Origin: Eublepharis macularius
Lineage: Eukaryota; Chordata; Lepidosauria; Squamata; Eublepharidae
Reading direction: 5' to 3'
Assembly (NCBI RefSeq): GCF_028583425.1
Contig: NC_072800.1
Location: 8,817,001 to 8,881,000, forward strand
DNA: 64,000 nucleotides
Shown here: piece after piece, positions 55,259 through 64,000 of the stretch
How positions within the stretch are numbered: position 1 is the first letter of the stretch
How the letters are laid out: every line of letters begins with the position of its first letter
The notes under the pieces: generated by a model
Told to the model about the DNA's origin: nothing
Databases searched by the model: none
The model's input: only the letters and a program-made list of their open reading frames with translations
Position numbers and translations under genes: made by a program

Positions 55259-57075
55259 TTCCAGGCAAATCCCATTAAGAGATAATTCCACATCAGACTG
55301 CCCAAGAAGCAACTGGACAAAGCAAGATTTATTCACAAGGGACAAGAGTATTAAGCTGAAGAGGAGGAGGGTGGAGGGTGGAAGAAGAATCTCAGTGCTC
55401 ACGGTGGGGTGCTGAAACTGTCTGCCCAACTTCCCACCAGGCAAACAGTGCAAGGGGCTTTCCTTTATCCCACAACGCAATTCAATCTGAGAAGAATGTT
55501 TGGCATAGCCACTGACAATTGCTGTGTGCGCATTATTGCCCAATAGCTGAGAGTGGAACTTCCAGCTACAAGGCTGGTAATAAATTTTTAAAGATGCCCA
55601 AATGTAGACCAATATCTGTAAACCAAGACAATGGATGCAGCAAAGCCTTTTCAACTTCAAGATAAATGAAGGCATCCAATTTTGGATAGAACAGACAGTT
55701 GATAGGTGTTTGGATCCTGACACTACTCAAAGCTCAGTATTTCAGCACCAGAAAAATGTAAATTTACATAAGAATTTACAGGTGACCAGGAAATCTAAAC
55801 ATAAGCCACACCAGACCTATTAATGCTCCTCAGCATAAATTCGTGTACCAAAAACTGTAGGATTTGGTTTGTACAAGCAAATGAACATACGACGCTGGTT
55901 TTTGATCAAGTCAGACCATTGGTCCAGCCAGTCCTTTCTAAGCTCTGTCCTTGAGGTCCCTAACGGGAGGATGTCCAGCTACAGGGAGTTCTGGCTCCTA
56001 CTCTTTCTTGCAAACGAGCTGAAACAGGTTGCAAAGCAGATGCTATCTCGAAATCAGTGACAAATAAGCTACTCATTATGTATAAGGCAGCAAGCATCAA
56101 ACAACATTAACTGTGGACATTAATGAACCGTTTGGTCAAATCTGGTAATGACTGTAAAACTATCGTGTAGACTAGACATTCTCAGGAAAAATGCCCTTTT
56201 TGTCTTCTTCCCACTTGTCAAAAGTGCCCCCAATTTCTGTTCCCTTTGTAGCTAAAAATGGCACATCACAACATGATGCATTAGTTATGATTATAATATA
56301 TTCCTTAGACTTTGTTAGACTCTTTCAAAGGAGAAATTCTATATATTAAGATGAGGCTTTATACAGTAAAATTATGACAAGGAGATACAGAATAGAATTT
56401 TGGAGAAGATATGCATTTTGGCATACAAATAGAGTAGGATATGACAGACACTGGTAAACTGCAGGATGGAGTATTCGGTTTTTATATAGCAGTTATCTGG
56501 ACAGGAGTGAGCTAACCAGACCTCTGCAGCATCTTTTGCTTCCACACCGCCTCATATTCCTCTGCCTCTTGGGCCCTGCCTGCCCATCTTTTATCAACAA
56601 TCTTTTCCTCCTCCAACTTCCAGTTAGTTTCCATCTTCCAATTAACCATCACTGTCTAAACCAGTTCTGTACAAGGTACCAAAGCTGCTGCTAACGTTAA
56701 GATCTCCTCTAGCAGATTACAAGATTTAGAACCACAGCCTCAACAGTATAGCTTTTAAAGGAAACATTTCTGGATCCTTGACACATGGGCTACTGTCCAG
56801 TGCACATAACTAGCATTATCACATGAAAGGGGTCACAAAAGGGAAGCAGGCAAGCCCCACGAGAGACTGATACTGTGTGTGTCCATGTGCTTCCTCTCAG
56901 ACTAATCTGCAGCAAGGCACAGCATAGCCGCTGAACACCAAATCTGTACCGAGTCACAGACAGCCTGGTACGTTGTCTGACCTCTGACACTAAAGGGAAT
57001 ATCGATAGCTATGACCATTCAGAAGTTAAATACCCTCCCCTCACCCTACTAGGTAGAACAAGTTCCCACAAGTCA

Positions 57076-57956
<881 letters not shown>

Positions 57957-58430
57957 TGGAAGATTTGTATTCACTTACCGTGATGCTTCCTTTCTCTGTG
58001 GTCCGGGAGTGGGGTAGTCAGTCTTAACTCCTGGGGTAGCTCCTCCTCCTCTTGCGCAGGGTTGGATGAACTTGCGATCCTAGGGGGAGGGGCTCCCCTC
58101 TGCTGTTCAGTTTGTTTCCAAGCCCGGAACACCCCTCCATTTTCTTTGCCTGTCAGTGACTGAACTATACAACTAAAACACTAACACAACAACTGTGAAC
58201 AAGGAACATACTAACTTAAACAGTTCTGCAATTCTCTCTCACACCCCTTTACTATGTTAATATAAGTAAGTCAGATTTCTCTCACTTTTTTTTTTAAACT
58301 GGGTGGGATTATGGACTGCCCCACTCCCGGACCACAGAGAAAGGAAGCTTCACAGTAAGTGAATACAAATCTTCTATTCTCCTGTGGTCCTGTGGAGTGG
58401 GGTAGTCAGTCTTAACTCCTGGGATATATC
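57957..58430 (-). repeat. DIRS-B terminal inverted repeat and internal complementary region
   Basis: An inverted repeat of about 60 bp occurs at 57,957-58,022 ('agatttgtattcacttacc', 'ctctgtggtccgggagtgg') and 58,312-58,375. A direct copy of part of it ('gtggggtagtcagtcttaac') recurs at 58,398-58,417. This has the same layout as the DIRS-A end at 5,930-6,350 but a different sequence, and marks the 3' end of DIRS-B. Confidence 0.8.
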
Positions 58431-58469
58431 TCTAGCAGTGTACCCGGGGCAGGAGTCTATTATCTAGAT

Positions 58470-58673
58470 TTACAGGATGTGTTGCAGCACACGTCTCCCG
58501 AAGGCTGCCTCCGCTGACGCCATCTGGTCTACCTTGTAATGCCTAGTAAAGGTATGTACCGACTTCCACGTAGCTGCTCTGCATATCCTGTAAGCAGCAG
58601 AAGTGGCTGCTCCCCTTAGAGAATGTGCTGTGATCGCAATGGGTAATTACTTTCTCAGTATATCCTAGTTCCT
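58470..58673 (-). pseudogene. DIRS-B tyrosine recombinase, middle deleted
   Basis: Only the two ends of the recombinase gene remain. 'LKELGYTEKVI' (58,674 to about 58,635) is the start of the DIRS recombinase. It passes directly into 'AITAHSLRGAATSAAYRICR' and 'AATWKSVHTFTRHYKVDQ', ending in 'FGRRVLQHIL' at TAA 58,470-58,472. The HxxR box and the catalytic Tyr are kept. The core-binding domain and the first catalytic Arg, roughly 250 residues judging from DIRS-A, are gone. Confidence 0.8.
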
Positions 58674-59108
58674 TTAATTGACTGTGCTCAACTTCCAGGC
58701 TGCGAGGTTTAATGATCCCGGATTTGGATGAAATATTCTGTCTTGAGTTAACAGATACATCCTGCATGGGATTTTCCATGGTTCCATCTGTGATAGTCTC
58801 CTTGGCTCCTGAAACCATGGTCTCCAGGGCCAGAAGGGTGCGACCATTATCACTTCTGCCTGCTGTTCTACTATTTTTTGTATTACTCTGTGCACAATCC
58901 TTAGTGGTGGGAAAGCATACAGGAGGCCCTTCGGCCATTCCTTGTTCAAAGCATCTGTCCCTAATGCTTGCTGCTCCTTTTGTCTGGAAAAGAACTCCAG
59001 AACTTGAGTGTTTTGCGCCCGTGCAAACAGATCCATCTTCGGTTTTCTGAATTTTTTGCATATCCGAGTGAAAACCTGAGTGTTCAGCCTCCACTCAGCT
59101 TGATCCAC
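58674..59108 (-). pseudogene. DIRS-B C-terminal region of the RT/RNase H polyprotein
   Basis: An open frame of 144 codons, from 'MDQAEWRLNTQVFTRICKKF' through 'KMDLFARAQNTQVLEFFSRQ' and 'ALGTDALNKEWPKGLLYAFP' to 'PGSLNLAAWKLSTVN'. This block follows RNase H in DIRS elements ('VDLFA...N.....F.S', 'A.DAL...W....YAFPP'). It directly precedes the recombinase start, as expected. Confidence 0.78.
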
Positions 59109-59144
59109 TAAGTTCCTGTTCAGCCAGTCTGTCAGACTGTTCTG

Positions 59145-60563
59145 TTATCCTGCTACATGTACGGCTTTCAAGGACTTCAGGTTCATCTCTGCCCAGAGGA
59201 AGATTTCCCTTGCCTCTTTGTTTAGAGCTTTGAACCTGTCACCTCCTTGCTTGTTTATGTAAGCTTTTGCCATCATCTTGTCTGTTTGAACAAGGACATG
59301 ATGTCCCCTCAGGCAATCCTGTAGTTCCCATAGACCGTTCTTTATGGCTCTTCGTTCCAACAGGTTTGTGCTGAATGTCTTTTCCGTGTTGTTCCAAGAC
59401 CCTTGTATCATTCTGTCCTACATGTGCGCTTCTCATCCAGTCAGACTTGCGTCCGTAGTCATAACTAACCTCTTTGGCTCTCTGAGTGGTGTTCCTTCCA
59501 TCTCCTTGGACAAGGTGGCCGGTCTCTCCACTACCTTGTTCCAGCTCTGCGTTATGGCCTTTTGATATGGACGGAGAAACTGTGTGGAACCTTGACCACT
59601 AACAGTTTCGCCAATAGCATCACGTCCACTTGTCTCTCCCTCTGTACTGACAGTACCGTAGCCACAACCTTCTGCTGCCTCTCTAGAGACACAAAAGCTC
59701 TGTCCTTGATTGTGTCGACAATCACTCCCAGGTGAGTAATCCTTTGCATTGGTGTCAATGTACTTTTCAGTTTGTTGATGACAAACCCGTGTTTCTCCAG
59801 ACAGTCTATCATCACCCTCACTGCTTCCTGAGCCAACTGTAGGGACGGGGCTTTGATAAGGATATCGTCCAAGTACTGAGATAGGGCTATCCCTTGGGTT
59901 CTGAGAAATGCTATTAAGGTCACCAGCACTTTGGTGAACACTCTAGGAGACGACTTCAGATCGAATGGCAGGGCTCTGTACTGGTAGTGTTCCCCATTGT
60001 AAGCAAAGCGACAGTATTTCCTGTGAGTCTCTCTTATGGGGATGTGCAGATAGGCCTCCGATAGATCTATGGAGGCTAGGAAGTATCCTTTCTGAATGGC
60101 CTGGGTAGTGGATTTCATTATTTCCAACTTGAACCTGCGTGACTTTATGTGACGATTCAACCATTTTAGATCCAGTATGGCTCTGACATCCCCATTCTTC
60201 TTCGAAACGATGAAGAACACCGAGTACACTCTGTTTCCGATGTTGCAATAGTATCGGTTCTATGGCCTTTATCTTTAATAGATGTTGAATGGCTTCCTTC
60301 ACCTTGATATGTTTCTGCTGAAAAGGATTCCTTGGTAAGTGTATGAATCGCCTTTGCGGAATCTTGTCGAACTCCAAAGAATAGTCCTTGGATACTATGT
60401 CCAGCACCCATTTGTCCAAAACTGTTTGATTCCATTGATTGAAGAAATTCTGCAGCCGCCCTCCAATCTGCGTGACTGTTTGTTGATAGTCATGCTTGAT
60501 TTCCCTTCTTTTGGCCCTTTGCTTGTGCGACCGATTTTCCAAAGGTGAAGGATCTATTTTCAT
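59145..60563 (-). pseudogene. DIRS-B reverse transcriptase and RNase H, decayed
   Basis: Reverse transcriptase domain in two frames. 60,563 to about 60,230 reads 'LDKWVLDIVSKDYSLEFDKI' and 'KVKEAIQHLLKIKAIEPI'. After a frameshift near 60,230, 60,229-59,552 reads 'YSVFFIVSKKNGDVRAILDL', 'FLASIDLSEAYLHIPIRE', 'YQYRALPFDLKSSPRVFTKV' and the catalytic 'ALSQYLDDILIKA'. A connection segment with frame changes follows (59,551-59,412), then RNase H at 59,411-59,145: 'NLLERRAIKNGLWELQ', 'HHVLVQTDKMMAKAYINKQG', 'AREIFLWAEMNLKSLKAVHV'. The YLDD box and RNase H acidic residues are present, but frameshifts and stops inactivate the gene. DIRS elements use it to copy their RNA before recombinase-mediated insertion. 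Confidence 0.88.
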
Positions 60564-62216
60564 TCCTCTGTCTGGATTGCCAACAGCTCCTGAAGGTCCT
60601 GTCAGACCCCAGTCTTGGAGTTCTCTTGCTATCCCAAAAAGAATGCCTGTCTTTGTACTTTGATTCTCTTTTCCTTGAGGGCAGAATGTTTTTCTTTTTG
60701 GTGTCTTCCACCAGATACCTGTCCAAGGCCTCTCCGAACAATTTGTTCCCAGTGAAAGGTATTGCCGCTACACTATTAGGTGCTTGAGGGTCCACATCCC
60801 AGTTCCTTAGCCAGTGACATTGAAACCCATGGCCCTGGAAGACATTTGAAATGAATCTAAAGTGGCATCTGCTGCAAAGGCCGCAGCAAAAGCTACCTTT
60901 TAAACTTTGTTTTTAATCTCCTTGGGGATCTCACTTCCTCCTGCTGCCAGGTCTGAGGCCCAAGTGTATGCTGCCCTGGCAAACAATGATCCTGTGGCCG
61001 AGGCTCTCAGAGATGCTGACAATGCTTCATAATTTCTGTGCAGAGCCTGTTCTATTTTTTTATCTGATGCGTCCTTTGGCATGCCCTCTGCATCCATAAG
61101 GCGGGATTGACAATGTAGCTAGGATAGAAAGTGGGTCATCCACAATGGGTAGTTTGATCTTTTTTGCTGAATCAGGCATCAAGGAATAGAACTTTTTGAA
61201 TACAGATTGATACACCGTAGGGTTAGCAGGATTATCCCATTCTGCTTTGAGGATGCTGAGAAAACCAGCCGGAAGGCATCAAGGAATAGAACTTGTTGAA
61301 TACAGATTGATACACCGTAGGGTTAGCAGGATTATCCCATTCTGCTTTGAGGATGCTGAGAAAACCAGCCGGAAGGCATCAAGGAATAGAACTTGCTGAA
61401 TACAGATTGATACACCGTAGGGTTAACAGGATTATCCCATTCTGCTTTGAGGATGCTGTGAAAACCAGCCAGAAGGCATCAAGGAATAGGACTTGTTGAA
61501 CACAGATTGATACACCATAGGGTTAGCAGGATTATCCCATTCTGCTTTGAGGATGCTGTGAAAACCAGTCGGAAGAGGCACCCCAGATTGCTTGGGCCCC
61601 ATTTTTGGCAGTGCCCTTTCCAAGCCTTGGGGTACAACTGTTTTGAATCTTGGGACTCTGTAGCTGTCTGAGAGATCTCCAGGGTTCTTAGAGTCTTGAC
61701 CAGAGGTTTATTGTATACCTCTTGAGGAAAAACCCTAGCCTGCATTTGGCCTACCCTCTTCCTCTTTTGAAAGCTCTCCTTCCTTGCTTTCTGAGGATTG
61801 GTCAGGGAGATCTGAGCCCAATAGGGACTCCTCTGACACACTGGAATCTCCTTCTAGCCATTTCTCTACCCTTTTCTTTTTTGATTTAGTAAGGGCAGGG
61901 GATTTTGCCTGCCTTTTCCTCTCTGAGCAGGCTGGCCTTGACCTCTCCTTACTGGGGGGGTATAGCCTGTTTCCTAAGGTCATTCACCTCCCCTTCCAGC
62001 CCTTTCTTAATTTCTGACCTTATCCATGCCAGAATGTTGGCCTTTGCTTCTTGGCCAAAAAAGTCAGGCTCTGCAGTGTCCAGGCTCTCCTCTCGTACCG
62101 AGTGTGAGGATAACGGTGAGCTTGGGGACTCCATGCCACTAAGGGTTGCTTCCATGGGCTTGCACTCTGATGTGCCAGCTTTCGCCGCCATTCCTGCCAA
62201 AACCTCTCCCGCCTAA
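60490..62216 (-). pseudogene. DIRS-B gag-like gene, decayed and expanded by a tandem repeat
   Basis: Minus-strand pieces of a DIRS gag protein. The start is near 62,200 ('MAGMAAKAGTSECKP'). A charged region follows ('KSPALTKSKKKRVEKWLEGD', 'SVSEESLLGSDL', 61,983-61,735), then 'FPQEVYNKPLVKTLRTLE' (about 61,720). The 4 x 100-bp repeat lies at 61,175-61,574. Then come 'KIEQALHRNYEALSASLRAS' and 'GSLFARAAYTWASDLAAGG' (61,080-60,940), and finally 'FTGNKLFGEALDRYLVEDTK' and 'NILPSRKRESKYK' (60,795-60,490). The last three blocks are typical of vertebrate DIRS gag proteins. Several frame changes. The true 5' end and left terminal repeat were not found. Confidence 0.78.
61175..61574. repeat. Four tandem copies of a 100-bp unit
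   Basis: Units start at 61,175, 61,275, 61,375 and 61,475, each with 'ggcatcaaggaatag'. The spacing is exactly 100 bp, and each continues 'cagattgatacacc' and 'attatcccattctgctttga'. Copies differ at only a few positions. 100 is not a multiple of three, so the array shifts the gag frame. Confidence 0.97.
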
Positions 62217-64000
62217 AAATGAAAGTACGGAGGTGCAGGGTTACACTAAAACCAGCGGTTTCCACTAGCCTGCTTCCCTGGGTTACTCCCTCTAAGCTCG
62301 TTGTAGTTAGAGACAGCTTCCCCTCCAACCCTTCCATTCGACAGGATCTTACTACACTAAGGTGTTCCGGCACTCACTCTGGGGCTCTTGCCGCTTTTTT
62401 GCTGCCAAATGCAGCCACCACTTGTTCCTGTGGCAGCTGCACCATCCCTGGTGTTTTAGTGCCAAAATGCGGCCGCTTCTCATCTCTGCGGCTGCCAGGT
62501 TGCCCCTGGAACTTTGTTGCAGCCCCTGCAGAAGCTGGGTCCTAGTGTGCTAGGAAAAACGTCAGCTCTGCTGCTTGCACGTGCGGCCCAATTCTTCCCT
62601 CTGTGCTGATGCAGCAGCTGCTTTTCCTGAATGGCTTTCAGGTGGTGGGGGCGGGGGGAGGAACAAGTCCTTCCTTTTCCCCTGTGAGCCAAGCACCACT
62701 TGGTGGTCAAATATTCACCTGTTACCCAAATAGGAAGTTTCCTAATTAGTTGGGGGAATTAGCTTAAAGGAGACAAGTGAGAGGGGGTAACTGGGATTCT
62801 CCGCCTATATTTATGGGGATTATTCCCTTAAGAGAACTCTCAAAATGAACCAACCAGGTGTTCAATCGGAAAGTTTTTTTTATTAAAAGAGAAAAGGGCA
62901 AACATACAAACACACACAGCACACATACAAGGCTAGCTAAGAGAAAACAAGGGAGGAAAGGGGGAGAAAGCAGTTACCAGTATTGAAGGTGTCCATGGAG
63001 GCAGCTGCAAAACAACCAGCGTTTCACAGAGAAGATGCCCAAACAAATTTGGGGGCATGTGGACGGATCCAAGAACACATACACACTACCAGCGGCTAGG
63101 GAGCCCAGATATAGAACAAAATGATCCCTCGGTCAAGCTGATGCCTTTGCACCCAAAACAGTAACTTGAAAAGTTTTCCAGAGGGTGGATAATAACCTGG
63201 GAGAGGCTTCCTGTGATGGTCTATAGGTGTAAATGGCGCTTAATGACCCTTTGAGTACTGGATGGGAAAAGCTACCAGGTTTGCTGAATAGCGTTAGATG
63301 GTACTTAAGGTAAATTTGGAGGGAAAGTAAGGCAGGGTGTGGATGAGATTAGCTAGGAGCTTGCTGGGAGTCTCATTGTCCTACATTACACATCTCTTCA
63401 GGGCAAGGAGGAGGTCTTTAGTCAGCCAGCCACTCTGACTATCCTTTCTGAACTATTTTTCCAGGCTTCTACCTGGCTGGGACCCATGTTGTGCCAGGTA
63501 GTGCCTTCCACTTATGCTATCTGCGGGAGGGGATTTATGATTTCATATCTTTAAACTGCTCCTCAGTAGCAGAAAGGGTCTGACTGCTAATGCAGCTGCC
63601 TCCTGCTGCAGACTTATTGCAGGAGATATGAAACTTGAGAGGGGCTAAAGCTTTTAAGGTACTTCTCTGCTGGGGGTTCCTTCTCAGTGTTTCTGCAATT
63701 CTGCTGATTGCCCCACTGTATGTTGTGATATCAGGGGCTGGTAGTAACTGTGTTTGGGTGGAGCTTTTTTTGCAAACTACAAAGATTGGAATAATTTTTC
63801 TTCTGGTCTTTTGGGGGAAGTAGTGGCTTGGGGCAGTAGATGTATTCACAGCTCCAGTCTCTACTGATCTTTTAAGTTTCTCCACTCTCTCTAATCTGAG
63901 ATTAAATCATGGGAGAAGATACACAGTTGCACCTACTCCACCCTATCAGTATAGTGACAGAAAAAAGGGGGAAATAAATGGGAATATCTTCTTCCATGCC
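62217..64000 (-). other. TMEM245: TMEM245 intron sequence, possible DIRS-B 5' leader
   Basis: 62,217 to about 62,750 may be the DIRS-B 5' leader, but I found no copy of its terminal repeat here. The remainder, to the window edge, has no recognised exon or repeat. Earlier TMEM245 exons lie beyond the window. Confidence 0.4.

Noticed and set aside
61175..61574. CRISPR-like array
   Set aside because: The units are contiguous 100-bp tandem copies with no spacers, in a vertebrate retrotransposon.

Overview
The window looks like nuclear DNA of a squamate reptile, probably a lizard; the exact lineage is uncertain. The clues are intron-bearing vertebrate coding exons, a conserved vertebrate microRNA, BovB/RTE and L1 LINEs, DIRS-type tyrosine-recombinase retrotransposons, a chromodomain Gypsy element, hAT DNA transposons with non-autonomous derivatives, palindromic foldback repeats and tRNA-derived SINEs. 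Much of the recognisable sequence is transposon-derived. The only host genes I can support are TMEM245 and the microRNA inside it, both on the minus strand.

Region 1-12,700: a decayed BovB/RTE reverse transcriptase (minus), a Gypsy RNase H remnant (plus), foldback elements, a DIRS element reduced to its tyrosine recombinase and terminal inverted repeats (minus, 5,930-7,700), a GC-rich hAT transposase pseudogene (plus, 7,968-10,522), and a GC-rich non-autonomous hAT-like element (11,764-12,437).

Region 12,700-33,720 is a stack of retrotransposons. L1-A (12,718-18,831) is full length, has both ORFs open and is flanked by a 16-bp target-site duplication. L1-B (19,628-25,466, minus) is full length but broken, and has lost an aspartate of its reverse transcriptase active site. 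L1-B sits inside a chromodomain Gypsy element, whose integrase, chromodomain and 3' LTR follow. A 1.56-kb LINE carrying only ORF1, with a perfect 19-bp target-site duplication, interrupts the Gypsy chromodomain. L1-C (about 29,745-33,717) is 5'-truncated.

Region 33,720-39,560 holds foldback elements, an old DIRS recombinase fragment, an L1 3' fragment and unassigned sequence.

Region 39,560-64,000 is the 3' part of TMEM245 on the minus strand. Five exons were placed by splice sites, reading phase and family similarity: 57,095-57,240; 51,127-51,227; 50,317-50,491; 48,006-48,200; 46,856-46,901. They encode the last 220 residues of this multi-pass, AI-2E-transporter-like membrane protein. A long 3' UTR probably follows, down to about 39,565. 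The mir-32 hairpin (53,469-53,538) lies in the intron between the first two exons, as in mammals. The upstream intron carries a second DIRS element (57,957 to about 62,216) with a 4 x 100-bp tandem repeat in gag and a recombinase gene that has lost its middle.
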